Part shown: positions 7,811 to 16,406 of the stretch, piece by piece
Position numbering within the stretch: the first letter of the stretch is position 1
Layout of the letters: each line of letters starts with the position of its first letter
Origin: Arthrobacter crystallopoietes
GTDB lineage: Bacteria > Actinomycetota > Actinomycetes > Actinomycetales > Micrococcaceae
Assembly: GCF_017603825.1 (NCBI RefSeq)
Contig: NZ_CP072014.1
Coordinates: 1,302,001-1,366,000 of the forward strand
Length of the DNA: 64,000 nucleotides
Reading direction: 5' to 3'
Notes under the pieces: model-generated
Seen by the model: only the letters and a program-made list of their open reading frames with translations
Told to the model about the DNA's origin: nothing
Database searches by the model: none
Position numbers and translations under genes: made by a program

Positions 7811-9226
7811 TCAGGCGTTGACAGCCGCTCTCGGGGTGTCGGCCTCGACAGGATACGCAGAAGCCAGCGGGTGAGTGGCGTCCAGGCCAAGCCGCCGGCG
7901 GTCGCGCTGCTGGTTGACGAACAGCAGGGCCAGGATCCCGAAGGCGAGCATGAGCCCGCCGGCAAGGGCGAAGGCTGCCTTGTAACCATCAGCGGGAGTG
8001 CCGGCGCCGCCGATCAGGAAACCGGAGACTGCTGGTGCGAAGACGCCGCCGGTGGTCAGGACTGCGTTGGCGATGGACAGGTTGGCGCCGCGCTGCGCGA
8101 TAGTGGTCAGTTCGGCGACCACCAGGTAGGTGATGGCGAAAAGCGCCGGGGCTGTGCCGAAACCGAAGACCATGAGGGCGATGGACAGCACGGGAGAGTC
8201 GGTCAGCGTTGCGGCAACCAGGCAGGCACCGGCGAAGGCAGCAGAGCCGCCGAGCACCCAGCCGCGGGCCTTCTGCGTCGGAACACCTTTAATGTGCAGG
8301 CGCTGGGTCAGGGCGCTGAGCCCGACGGTGGCGATGGCGCCCCAGGCTGCAGGCAGGGCGATCATGGTGCCGGACTGCTGGCCGGTGAAGCCCAGGACGT
8401 TCTGAAAGTAGGCCGGTCCCCAGGACATAGCCAGGGTGAAGGTCCAGTAGCCGAAGAAGGAAGCGAGGACCGCGAAAACCCAGCTGGGGGAGAGGATGGT
8501 ACGCAAGTAGGGCACCTTGCGTTCTTCCATTACAGGCTCTTCGTCGGCAGCTATTCCGTCGATTTCCTGCTCGGCCTGCCGGCTGGTGTAGGGACCTTCC
8601 TTCCCTGCGATGACCCAGAAAACGGCCCAGACCAAGCCAACAATCGCCAGCAGCGCGAAGGCGGTCTGCCAGCCGAACTGACCGATGACCCAGGCCAGGA
8701 CCGGGGCGAAGGCCACGATGCCGAGAGTGACGCCGGAAGAGGCGAGGGCGGCCGGGGTAGCGCCCTTCTTCTCCGGGAACCACTTATAGATGCCGTGCAT
8801 CAGCACGGGTGCCAGCGGGCCTTCGCCGGCACCCAGCAGCAGGCGGCTGGCCCACAGCGCGGGCAGGGAAGCGAACAGGAGGATCGGTGCCTGCGCGATG
8901 GACCACAACAGGCACAGGACCAGCAGGATCCACTTGCTGGAGACCTTGTTGGCGATCGGGGCGGCGACAAGCTGCGCGATGCCGAAGGTCAGGAACATGG
9001 CGCTGCCGACCAGGCCGAACTGCTCCGGGGTGATGCCCAGATCTTTCATCAGTGGAACGGCGGCGATACCGAGGACAGCCTTGTCGGCCCAGCTGAGCAT
9101 CATGAGGAAGAGCAAGCTGACGGTGATGAACCAGCCGTAGCGGTTGCGCTTTGTGCTGGACCAATGGCGGGGATCGCGGGCACTCGCGGAGCCCGGGGCC
9201 AGGTCGGGAAGAGTAGGTGCAGACAC
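7811..9226 (-). CDS. MFS transporter, aromatic-acid/anion symporter type (paralogue 1)
   Basis: A twelve-helix permease of about 471 residues. Helix 1 reads LMMLSWADKAVLGIAAVPLM and the loop after helix 5 GAGEGPLAPVLMHGIYKWFP. It is a close paralogue of 14990-16354 along its whole length. The start is uncertain: the frame is open to 9310 and ATGs occur at 9310 and 9259. GTG at 9226 is chosen because it aligns residue for residue with the start of the paralogue, and because it places the IclR-type palindrome (9317-9333) about 90 bp upstream, as in the paralogue. No good Shine-Dalgarno precedes any choice. It likely imports an aromatic acid for the surrounding cluster. Confidence 0.82.
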   Translation of the reverse strand: MSAPTLPDLAPGSASARDPRHWSSTKRNRYGWFITVSLLFLMMLSWADKAVLGIAAVPLMKDLGITPEQFGLVGSAMFLTFGIAQLVAAPIANKVSSKWILLVLCLLWSIAQAPILLFASLPALWASRLLLGAGEGPLAPVLMHGIYKWFPEKKGATPAALASSGVTLGIVAFAPVLAWVIGQFGWQTAFALLAIVGLVWAVFWVIAGKEGPYTSRQAEQEIDGIAADEEPVMEERKVPYLRTILSPSWVFAVLASFFGYWTFTLAMSWGPAYFQNVLGFTGQQSGTMIALPAAWGAIATVGLSALTQRLHIKGVPTQKARGWVLGGSAAFAGACLVAATLTDSPVLSIALMVFGFGTAPALFAITYLVVAELTTIAQRGANLSIANAVLTTGGVFAPAVSGFLIGGAGTPADGYKAAFALAGGLMLAFGILALLFVNQQRDRRRLGLDATHPLASAYPVEADTPRAAVNA

Positions 9227-9315
9227 GGTATGCCAATCGATAGGAGAGGGCCGTTGCATCCTTCGCAGCGGCGTTTCCCCGACTTTAGGCAAGTGTGACA
9301 GGGCTAACATTGTCG

Positions 9316-9334
9316 CTTTCCGTTGGATGGAAAG
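9316..9334. promoter_or_regulatory. Candidate IclR operator, site A
   Basis: The palindrome TTTCCGTTGGATGGAAA occupies 9317-9333, flanked by C and G that extend the symmetry. It matches the shared form TTTCC-R-TTGGA-Y-GGAAA found also at 13014-13030 and 14876-14892. It lies upstream of the minus-strand MFS gene. Confidence 0.65.
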
Positions 9335-9360
9335 TCTTTTTTTGGGAGCTTGTCTTGGGC

Positions 9361-10596
9361 TCAGGCGCCGGCGGTGCGGGACTTACTGAGGCAGGCGAGC
9401 AGGAGGATGCCGGCGACGCTTAAGCCGCAGGTCAACCACCAAGTGCTGCCCCATCCGCCTGCATAAGTTGCGAGCATGGCGAAGAGCATTGGCCCGAGGA
9501 AGTTGCCCACGTTGAAGATCTGCTGGGTCAGGCCCAACACCGCCGTAACAGACCCGTCCGCCGGGGCAAGGTGCACAGAGTAACGGGTCAACGCGGCGGG
9601 AATGAGACCGCCGATGGCGGAAAATGCCGCGATGATGCCCAATTGGATGGCGAATCCATTGCCGTGACCGGTCCAATCGACGGCGAAGGTAGCCGTGGAT
9701 GTAGCTGACATCGCGAGGAAGGTCCAGAAGACGATAGTCCGCTCGGACAGCCCGCGTTGCATAAGGGGTCCAGCGCTGACTGCCCCTATCGCGTTGACCC
9801 CGCCCACGATGGCACTCAAGACGCCCGGCCACGGACCCTCGAGGCCTGCCGCGCGGTAAATCGAGGGCAGAAAGCCAAGCACAGCCATCCATTGGGCGGT
9901 GTAGCAGGCGAAGACCACGCCGGTAATCCAGGGTGGTCCGGTGGCAACGGTACGCTTCACCCGGCGCACGGCAGCGCGCAGCCCAGCGTCGGCCGGCGGG
10001 GTATCTTTCGGAACCTGGCGCAGCAGCAGTGGCACCGGCAGGAGCGTAACCACGGCCATGACCATCCACCACTCGCGCCAACCGGACGCTTGGAGGAACA
10101 ACGCGCCGGCCGAGAGGCCTGCCAAGGTCGCCATGCCATGGAACGTTGCCCAACTTGCCAGCGCCAGATTCAGGCGCTGAGGCGGCGCGACTTTACGGAT
10201 CAGCGCAGGCGCAACAACGACGGCGAGCAGGAAGCCCACCCCTTCGAGGGCGCGCGCGGCCATAAGAACGCCGGTGCTGGTCGAGGCTGCCCCGAGCAAA
10301 GAGGCTGCACTGAGCAGGACCAGGCCGCCCAACAACAGGCGGCGCAGTCCGATCATCTCCCCGCCGATCGCCGTGGCCAGTCCGCCGACGATGCTCGCTA
10401 CTTGGATGATGCCAAGCAGAAGGCCGGCCTGCACGAGCGTGGTGCCGAGGTCGGATTGGATGTCCGTCAGGGCTGCAGGCAGTTTCCAGATGTGCATAGC
10501 GGCCGCGATTCCCGCCGCGAGCACGGCAAGCCAGGCTGCGTCCGCCGTCGTCGCTCGTCGATCAAATGCTCCGGTAGTGAGCGACGGGAGGGCCAA
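9361..10596 (-). CDS. MFS transporter, cyanate/nitrate-permease-like (CynX/NNP-type) group
   Basis: A permease of about 411 residues with twelve predicted helices (for example AAWLAVLAAGIAAAMHIWKL and GLLLGIIQVASIVGGLATAI). It belongs to the major facilitator superfamily but is distinct from the other four MFS proteins in the window; subfamily placement is tentative. A TTG at 10596 is preferred as start because GAAGGG precedes it by about seven bases and it begins 11 bp after the MBL-hydrolase stop; no ATG is suitably placed. It is part of the minus-strand ALDH-MBL-MFS-MFS arm, so it probably moves a substrate or product of that pathway. The IclR site A lies in the 134 bp between it and the next MFS gene. 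Confidence 0.75.
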   Translation of the reverse strand: MALPSLTTGAFDRRATTADAAWLAVLAAGIAAAMHIWKLPAALTDIQSDLGTTLVQAGLLLGIIQVASIVGGLATAIGGEMIGLRRLLLGGLVLLSAASLLGAASTSTGVLMAARALEGVGFLLAVVVAPALIRKVAPPQRLNLALASWATFHGMATLAGLSAGALFLQASGWREWWMVMAVVTLLPVPLLLRQVPKDTPPADAGLRAAVRRVKRTVATGPPWITGVVFACYTAQWMAVLGFLPSIYRAAGLEGPWPGVLSAIVGGVNAIGAVSAGPLMQRGLSERTIVFWTFLAMSATSTATFAVDWTGHGNGFAIQLGIIAAFSAIGGLIPAALTRYSVHLAPADGSVTAVLGLTQQIFNVGNFLGPMLFAMLATYAGGWGSTWWLTCGLSVAGILLLACLSKSRTAGA

Positions 10597-10607
10597 GGGC
10601 AGCCCTT

Positions 10608-11534
10608 CTAGGCGCGTGCGAGAACGGGGCGGCCAACGCCGAAGCGTTGGCCGCTCACGGCCACGTCGATCGGGCCATCGAAGGTCGACGCGGCCCGGCT
10701 GCCCCACCACGCAGGATCGGCGCGTCCGGCCAAGTGGGACAGCACCAGGCGGCCAACGCCCGCAGCGGAAGCCACGCGCCCGGCGCCCTCGGGAGGGGTG
10801 TGCGAGATGCGCTGGTGGTTCAGGAACTCCGGTGCGAAACCCTTGCCCGCGTAAAAATCAAGGTTCACCGCTTCGTGCACCAAGACATCGGCCCCGCTGG
10901 CGAGGACTGCCATTGAGTCGCACTCGGCGGTGTCCCCGGAGAAGACCACGGATCCGGCGTCTGTATCGAAGCGGAAGGCCAGTGCAGGCCGCACCGGCGG
11001 GTGCTCCACCAGGATGCCGGTGACCTTGACCCGGTCATCCTCATACACGTCGAACGGGCGGGCAGCCTCCGGGGAGCCATGTGCTGGCGTATCCAAGTCG
11101 ACGGTGTGCAGCAGAGATGCGAGGTCTGGACGTGCCTCATCATGAACGCGGATGTCGATGTCGTAGGAGAACGCCTGCAGCGCGTGCGAGACGAGCTCCC
11201 GGGTGCCGGAGAGCGTCTCGCCGGCCGGACGCGTGGCGTCCTTGCCGGGGCCCAGGACGGAGACTGGCGTTGTGAAGCCATCCACCGGGTTGCCCCAGTT
11301 CCACAGCAGGAAGCCGGGCAGTTCCACCACGTGGTCCGAGTGCAGGTGGGTGACAAAGCCGGCGGCCAGGTCCTTGCCCCGCAGGCCTGCCTCATGTGCG
11401 GCGCGGGAACAACCCATTCCGAAGTCCACCATGTAGAAAGCGTCGCCTACTACGAGGGCACTGGAGATCCCGTTTTCGGGTCCACGGAAGGCCGGCCCGG
11501 CGGCCGTGCCGAGGGTGATGAGTTCGACGCTCAA
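10608..11534 (-). CDS. MBL-fold metallohydrolase (arylsulfatase/RNase Z-like)
   Basis: A 308-residue metallo-beta-lactamase-fold protein. It has the metal motif HLHSDH (residues 63-68), the conserved start ELITLGTAAGP, SGDTAECDS with the bridging aspartate, and a late HLAGR histidine. Such enzymes hydrolyse esters, lactones, sulfate esters or phosphodiesters. The start is TTG at 11534 with AGGA six bases upstream. It sits 30 bp after the ALDH and 11 bp before an MFS gene. Its neighbours suggest hydrolysis of a lactone or ester made during aromatic side-chain catabolism, but this is inference. A longer paralogue at 44175 is also next to a transporter. Confidence 0.8.
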   Translation of the reverse strand: MSVELITLGTAAGPAFRGPENGISSALVVGDAFYMVDFGMGCSRAAHEAGLRGKDLAAGFVTHLHSDHVVELPGFLLWNWGNPVDGFTTPVSVLGPGKDATRPAGETLSGTRELVSHALQAFSYDIDIRVHDEARPDLASLLHTVDLDTPAHGSPEAARPFDVYEDDRVKVTGILVEHPPVRPALAFRFDTDAGSVVFSGDTAECDSMAVLASGADVLVHEAVNLDFYAGKGFAPEFLNHQRISHTPPEGAGRVASAAGVGRLVLSHLAGRADPAWWGSRAASTFDGPIDVAVSGQRFGVGRPVLARA

Positions 11535-11564
11535 GATAAATCCTTTGAGAAGAGGGGGTGCGGG

Positions 11565-12944
11565 TCAGGCGTGGGGGCGGGCATTGATAACGCGGGTTTC
11601 CAGATATTCCTCCAGCCCCCAGCGGCCGCGTTCGCGTCCAACGCCGGAAGACTTCCAGCCGCCAAACGGGGCATCGGGTTCCACCAGGGTGTGCTGGTTG
11701 ATCCACACCGTGCCGGCCTCGATCCGGGACGCGGTGTCGTAGGCACGCTGGGCATCGGGGCTCCACACTGAAGCCCCGAGACCGAATTCTCCGGCATTGA
11801 GATGGGCAATGGTGGCTTCGAGGTCGTCGTAGGCCACGATGGGCAGCGCTGCGCCGAACTGTTCCTGCTCCACCAAGTCCATGCCGGGTTCAGCATCGAT
11901 CACGACTGTGGGCGAGAGAAAGTAGCCCGGCAGGTCGCAACCGGGCTGGCCGCCAGTGATAACGCGTGCGCCGGAGCCCACCGCCGAATCCACCAATCCG
12001 CGGACAAGCTTGAGCTGTGATTCGTTGTGCATGGGGCCCATGGTGGTGCCATCGTCGATGCCGTGTCCCAGCACGTGGCGGGCTGCTTCGGCGGCGATGG
12101 CCTCGGCCAGTTCGTTGCTGCGGCTACGCGGGACGTAGACGCGCTTGACGGCCATGCAAACTTGGCCTGCATTGCGGAAAGCGCTGCCGACGATGCCCCG
12201 GGCGGTAACGGCGATATCGGCGTCGTCGAGCACGATGGCCGGGTCGTTGCCACCCAATTCCATGGTCACACGCTTCACCGTCGGAGCAGCCTGCTGCGCA
12301 ATGGAGATGCCCACCTCGGTGGAACCGGTGAAGGAGATCTTCCGGATGCCGGGGGAGGTGCTCAGGGCAACGTTGACCGTGCGGCGCGAGCTTGTCCGAG
12401 CCTGCAGCACACCGGCTGGCAGTACTTCGTTGAGCAGGTCGACCAGCGCAATTGTGGACAGCGGGGTGGACGGTGAAGGCTTCGAGATGACGGTGCAGCC
12501 GGCGACCAGCGCCGGGGCCAGCTTTACGCTGAGCAGCGAGATGGGAAAGTTCCACGGGGTGATGGTGCCAACCAGGCCCACGGGACGATGATGCACCTCA
12601 AGGGTGCGGTCCGCGCGAGGCGCCAACGGTTCCATCTCGTCCCACGCCAGGTCCGCGTAATACTCGAACAGGCCCGCTGCTACCGTGAATTCTCCGGCGG
12701 CCTCGGTCTTCGGCTTGCCTTGCTCGAGGGAAAGCAGGGTTGCGAGGCGGTCGAGGTCGCGGCGGATCAGTTTGGCTCCGGCACGCAGCGCATCGCGGCG
12801 GGCCTCGCGGTCTGCGGCCCAGCCGGGAGCAGCAGCACGGGCAGCTGCAACGGCGTGTTCGACGTCCTGCCCGGTGTGCTCGGGCGCCTGTCCTACGAGT
12901 TCAAGCGTCGCCGGATCCAGCACTTCGTAATGGGGTGCCGTCAT
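11565..12944 (-). CDS. Aldehyde dehydrogenase, NAD(P)-dependent
   Basis: A 459-residue aldehyde dehydrogenase. It has the Rossmann segment PLxAPRADRTLEVHH..VGLVGTITPWNFP, the general-base block MELGGNDP and the catalytic cysteine in NAGQVCM. The ATG at 12944 has AAAGGA at the right distance. It is divergent from the coniferyl-alcohol-dehydrogenase-like SDR, with an IclR-type palindrome in the 156-bp gap. It heads the minus arm (ALDH, MBL hydrolase, two MFS). Paired with that SDR, oxidation of a cinnamyl or benzyl aldehyde to the acid is the simplest reading (compare coniferyl aldehyde dehydrogenase), but the substrate is inferred from context. Confidence 0.88.
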   Translation of the reverse strand: MTAPHYEVLDPATLELVGQAPEHTGQDVEHAVAAARAAAPGWAADREARRDALRAGAKLIRRDLDRLATLLSLEQGKPKTEAAGEFTVAAGLFEYYADLAWDEMEPLAPRADRTLEVHHRPVGLVGTITPWNFPISLLSVKLAPALVAGCTVISKPSPSTPLSTIALVDLLNEVLPAGVLQARTSSRRTVNVALSTSPGIRKISFTGSTEVGISIAQQAAPTVKRVTMELGGNDPAIVLDDADIAVTARGIVGSAFRNAGQVCMAVKRVYVPRSRSNELAEAIAAEAARHVLGHGIDDGTTMGPMHNESQLKLVRGLVDSAVGSGARVITGGQPGCDLPGYFLSPTVVIDAEPGMDLVEQEQFGAALPIVAYDDLEATIAHLNAGEFGLGASVWSPDAQRAYDTASRIEAGTVWINQHTLVEPDAPFGGWKSSGVGRERGRWGLEEYLETRVINARPHA

Positions 12945-13012
12945 GGTATTCCTTTCGGCGGGCAGTGGATTCTCTTTCCAGTGTCATAGCCTGCATCACA
13001 ATCTGCACAGCG

Positions 13013-13031
13013 CTTTCCGTCCAATGGAAAG
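13013..13031. promoter_or_regulatory. Candidate IclR operator, site B
   Basis: TTTCCGTCCAATGGAAA (13014-13030) is the exact reverse complement of site C. It lies in the divergent region between the ALDH (start 12944) and the SDR (start 13101), where one dimer could control both directions. Confidence 0.7.
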
Positions 13032-13100
13032 GCAGCGTTCACGGGAGGCGCATACTTGCCACCATGGAGTGAAGCCCGTCACGCACTATCAAGGAGCCCC

Positions 13101-13898
13101 ATGTCCGCAAACCAGCCCATCGTCCTCACCGGGGTCTCCTCCGGCATCGGCGCCCGCACGGCGCAGGTCCTGGCGGAGCGCGGCGTGCCCCTGATCGGCA
13201 TTGACCGCAACGCACCGGAATCCTTCAGCGGCACTTTCGTGCAGGCCGACCTCTCGACCCAAGCCGGCATCGACGCCGTTGCGGCCGCCGTGGCTGAGGC
13301 CGCCCCGCAGGGCATCGCGGGCCTGGCAAATATCGCCGGTGTTCCGGGCACGGTACCGTGGCGCACCGTCCTGTCCGTCAACGTCTTCGGCGTCCGAGGC
13401 CTGGTGCGGGCCTTGGCCCCGCTCATGGACGAGGGTGCCGCCGTCGTCAACCTGGCGTCCAATGTCGGCGTGCAATGGCGCAATGTGAAGGACCGCTGCG
13501 CCGAGTTCGCGCTGGCTGAGGACCAGGCCGCCGCACTGGAGGCGCTGGCCGGCGACGAGGAAATCACCGGCGAATCCTACCTCTTCTCCAAGCAGTGCGT
13601 CCGGTTCCTCACCGAGCATCTGTCTGCCGAACTGCTACCGAAGCGCATCCGCGTCAACAGCGTCAGCCCCGGGCCGGTGTCCACGCCAATCCTGGAGGAC
13701 TTTAAAAAGGATCACGGCCGCGACAAGGTCGAAGGCGCCGGTGCCTTGGTGGGCCGTTTCGGCGAGCCCGAGGATATCGCGCGAGTCATCGACTTCCTGC
13801 TGCGCCCGGAGTCGGCGTGGGTTAACGGTTCGGACATCCGCGTGGATGGAGGCCTAGCGGCCTATCGCGGCTCCGTCTTCGCCGCCCAGACCGTGTAA
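13101..13898 (+). CDS. Short-chain dehydrogenase, coniferyl-alcohol dehydrogenase-like
   Basis: A 265-residue SDR. It has the nucleotide motif TGVSSGIG (residues 10-17), NIAG in place of NNAG, and the catalytic pair in SYLFSK. The stretch VSSGIGARTAQVL..GIDRN followed by FVQADLS closely recalls CalA, the coniferyl alcohol dehydrogenase of lignin-degrading Pseudomonas, which oxidises coniferyl alcohol to the aldehyde with NAD+. The start at 13101 has AAGGAG five bases upstream; a TTG start at 13056 lacks one. It is divergent from the ALDH that could take the next step, and is followed by a terminator and the IclR gene. The substrate assignment rests on remembered similarity and context. Confidence 0.82.
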   Translation: MSANQPIVLTGVSSGIGARTAQVLAERGVPLIGIDRNAPESFSGTFVQADLSTQAGIDAVAAAVAEAAPQGIAGLANIAGVPGTVPWRTVLSVNVFGVRGLVRALAPLMDEGAAVVNLASNVGVQWRNVKDRCAEFALAEDQAAALEALAGDEEITGESYLFSKQCVRFLTEHLSAELLPKRIRVNSVSPGPVSTPILEDFKKDHGRDKVEGAGALVGRFGEPEDIARVIDFLLRPESAWVNGSDIRVDGGLAAYRGSVFAAQTV

Positions 13899-13918
13899 TT
13901 CTCCTGCTAGAGACAAGG

Positions 13919-13956
13919 CCGGGGCGTCACCTTAGGTGCGAAAGGTGGCGCCCCGG
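13919..13956 (+). terminator. Terminator after the SDR gene
   Basis: A 15-bp stem (13919-13933 with 13942-13956) with a single G-U pair and an 8-nt loop, beginning 21 bp after the SDR stop. It separates the SDR from the IclR gene, so the regulator probably has its own promoter. Confidence 0.75.
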
Positions 13957-14031
13957 CGTCGGGCCTTAAAATGACAACAGATGGCGCGGCCGCCGTCTGT
14001 GTGTTCCTAGGTCAGGAGGGGGGGGTGCGGT

Positions 14032-14865
14032 ATGGCCAACGCTGCCCCACGAGGACGGACCTCACGTCCTCCGGCCAAGACTCCGGCGGTGAAGGGCCGG
14101 GACAACGACGCCGCTGCCCAGCCGGCCGCGAGCGTGACTTCCCGGGCGCTGGCTCTGCTCGGCACCTTCGACTCCCAGCACTCCGCACAGACCCTTAGCG
14201 CCATGGCCCGACGGGCCGGGCTCCCCGTGGCCACTGCGCACCGCCTGGCTGGGGAACTTGTCGCGTGGGGTGGTTTGGAAAAGCGCCGCGGCGAGTACAG
14301 GGTGGGCCAGCGGATCTGGCGGCTGGGCTTACTGGCCCCGGCCCAGCAGAACATTGCCGAAGTTGCCGCCCCATTTATGCAGGATGTCCTCTTTGTGACC
14401 CAGAACGTGGTGAACCTGTTCATCCTCGATGGGCAGGAGGTTCTGCTGGTTGAGCGGATGTCCGGTACCGGAGCGGGCCTTCCTTTCCGTCGAGTGGGCG
14501 CGCGGCTCCCGCTGCACGCCAGTGCTGCCGGGAAAATCATGCTCGCCTACGGTCCGGAGGACCTGTTCACCTCCGCTTCCGGCGGCCTGGAGCGGCTAAC
14601 GCCGCGGACTATCACTAATTCCCGAGTGCTGGCCGCCGAGATCGAGCAGGTGCGGACCAACGGGTACGCAACCACGGACGAGGAGGCCGGGCCGGACAAC
14701 TACGGGCTGGCCGTGCCGGTGTTTCTGCCGAACAACCAGGTGGCGGCTGCGCTTGGCGTCGTGACCAAGGGCAGGCCTGCCTCGCTCGGTGCAGTGGTCC
14801 CCGTGCTCAAGATAGCCGCCCGCGGCATCGCTCGCCGGCTCGGTACCGAGCAGTGGCCACAATAA
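14032..14865 (+). CDS. IclR-family transcriptional regulator
   Basis: A 277-residue regulator. A basic, low-complexity N-terminus of about 35 residues precedes the winged helix (VTSRALALLGTF..TLSAMARRAGLPVATAHRLAGELV). The effector domain carries the family signature LPLHASAAGKIMLA. IclR proteins such as PcaR and PobR bind palindromes as dimers or tetramers and respond to aromatic acids. AGGAGG lies about 12 bases before the ATG. The gene is central in the 7.8-18.6 kb cluster, and three copies of one palindrome lie at its neighbours' promoter regions, so it probably controls both arms. Whether it activates or represses is unclear. Confidence 0.9.
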   Translation: MANAAPRGRTSRPPAKTPAVKGRDNDAAAQPAASVTSRALALLGTFDSQHSAQTLSAMARRAGLPVATAHRLAGELVAWGGLEKRRGEYRVGQRIWRLGLLAPAQQNIAEVAAPFMQDVLFVTQNVVNLFILDGQEVLLVERMSGTGAGLPFRRVGARLPLHASAAGKIMLAYGPEDLFTSASGGLERLTPRTITNSRVLAAEIEQVRTNGYATTDEEAGPDNYGLAVPVFLPNNQVAAALGVVTKGRPASLGAVVPVLKIAARGIARRLGTEQWPQ

Positions 14866-14873
14866 CTGAAGAT

Positions 14874-14894
14874 CCTTTCCATTGGACGGAAAGC
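14874..14894. promoter_or_regulatory. Candidate IclR operator, site C
   Basis: TTTCCATTGGACGGAAA lies directly after the iclR gene, starting near 14876, and about 97 bp before the ATG of the MFS gene at 14990. It is the reverse complement of site B. The distance to the start codon closely matches that of site A from its MFS paralogue. Confidence 0.7.
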
Positions 14895-14989
14895 TACGCA
14901 GGTGCTGTGCTGCGCGACACCTAACATCGAATAAGCGTATTTCACGTCACAACCCCAGTAGACGGCCGTCACGGCAGACAGGATTTTCC

Positions 14990-16354
14990 ATGGCGATACA
15001 TGTCCCTCACAAGGCGTCGGAGGTGGCTGCAGACTTGGCCGACCCGGCCCTATGGGATGCCCGGCGCCGGTCCCGCCGCGGCTGGACGATCACCGTGTTC
15101 CTGCTGGTCCTGATGATGATCAGTTGGGCAGATAAGGCGATCCTGGGCATTGTCGCGGTCCCCCTGATGCGTGACCTGGGCATCAGCCCTGAAACCTTCG
15201 GCCTGCTGGGCAGTGCTGTCTTCATCCTCTTCGGTGTAGCCCAGTTCGCGGCGGCACCCATTGCCAACCGCGTCAGTTCCAAATGGATCCTGCTGGCCCT
15301 GTGCCTGGTTTGGTCGATCGCGCAGGTGCCCATCTTCGTCTTCGCATCGCTGCCGGCGCTGTGGTTCAGCCGCGTCCTGCTGGGTGCAGGCGAAGGACCG
15401 CTGGCGCCGATCACGATGCATGCCGTCTATAAATGGTTCCCCAGTGCCAAGGGCGCCACCCCGGCCGCCGTCGCCTCCTCGGGCGTGACCCTCGGCATTG
15501 TGGTGTTCGCGCCGGTGCTGGCTTGGATCACCGCGGAGTTCGGCTGGAAGTCCACCTTCATCTTCCTGGCGCTGATCGGTGTGGTTTGGGCCGCCATTTG
15601 GTTCTTCGTCGGCAAGGAGGGGCCCTATACCTCTATTCGTGCCGAGCACAAGATTGAGGGCACCACGCCGGACAAGGCCGAGGAGCATGCGTTGCATGCG
15701 GCGGACCGGAAAGTCTCCTATTGGCGTTCGATCGCTACTCCGAGTTGGCTGCTCTCCGTCCTCGCGGCCTTCCTCGCCTACTGGACCTTCACGGTGGCCA
15801 TGACCTGGCTGCCGGCGTATTTCGAGAACGTCATGGGCATGAGCACCCAACAGGCCGGCTCCCTGATCGCACTGCCCGCAGTGTGGGGTGCAGCAGCAAC
15901 TGTCGGCCTCAGCTGGCTCACCGAGCGGCTGGCCACCCGGGGCTTGCGCTCCCGCTACTCCCGGGGGCTGGTGCTTGGTTCAACGGCACTTTTCTCCGGC
16001 GTGATGGTCCTCGCCGGCACCATGGTGGAACAGCCTGTGCTGGCGATTATCTTCTTTATGTTCGGCTTCGGCACGGCACCTGCCATCTTCGCGCTGACCT
16101 ACCTGGTGGTTGCCGAAACCACCACGATCGGCCAACGCGGCGCCATGCTGCAGTACAGCAACGCCATCCTGACCAGTGGAGGTTTGCTGGCACCCGCCAT
16201 AGTAGGCATGTTGGTTGGATCCGCTTCCAGCGCCGCCGTCGGCTATGAAAACGCCTTCGTCCTGACGGGCGCAATGATGCTCGGCGTCGGGATCCTGTCC
16301 GTGCTCTTCATCAACCAGCAGCGCGACCGCAAGCGGCTGGGACTGGACGTCTAG
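14990..16354 (+). CDS. MFS transporter, aromatic-acid/anion symporter type (paralogue 2)
   Basis: A 454-residue twelve-helix permease, closely similar to the gene at 7811-9226. Helix 1 is LMMISWADKAILGIVAVPLM, followed by GAGEGPLAPITMHAVYKWFP and GKEGPYTS at matching positions. The ATG at 14990 is preferred over an upstream in-frame start at 14882, which would overlap operator site C; an AGGA lies seven bases before it. It is first in the plus-strand unit with the flavoprotein reductase and the CYP199-like P450, and probably imports the P450's aromatic substrate. Having two copies, one on each arm of the cluster, suggests duplication followed by specialisation. Confidence 0.86.
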   Translation: MAIHVPHKASEVAADLADPALWDARRRSRRGWTITVFLLVLMMISWADKAILGIVAVPLMRDLGISPETFGLLGSAVFILFGVAQFAAAPIANRVSSKWILLALCLVWSIAQVPIFVFASLPALWFSRVLLGAGEGPLAPITMHAVYKWFPSAKGATPAAVASSGVTLGIVVFAPVLAWITAEFGWKSTFIFLALIGVVWAAIWFFVGKEGPYTSIRAEHKIEGTTPDKAEEHALHAADRKVSYWRSIATPSWLLSVLAAFLAYWTFTVAMTWLPAYFENVMGMSTQQAGSLIALPAVWGAAATVGLSWLTERLATRGLRSRYSRGLVLGSTALFSGVMVLAGTMVEQPVLAIIFFMFGFGTAPAIFALTYLVVAETTTIGQRGAMLQYSNAILTSGGLLAPAIVGMLVGSASSAAVGYENAFVLTGAMMLGVGILSVLFINQQRDRKRLGLDV

Positions 16355-16406
16355 ACTCTTGCCGGCCCGAGGGGCAGGCAAACCTTTCAAGGAAGTGGGA
16401 ACCCTC

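Noticed and set aside
7757-9298. 513-codon plus-strand frame opposite the MFS transporter
   Set aside because: The translation is Gly/Gln/Glu-rich noise, while the minus strand encodes a clear membrane transporter with a paralogue in the window.
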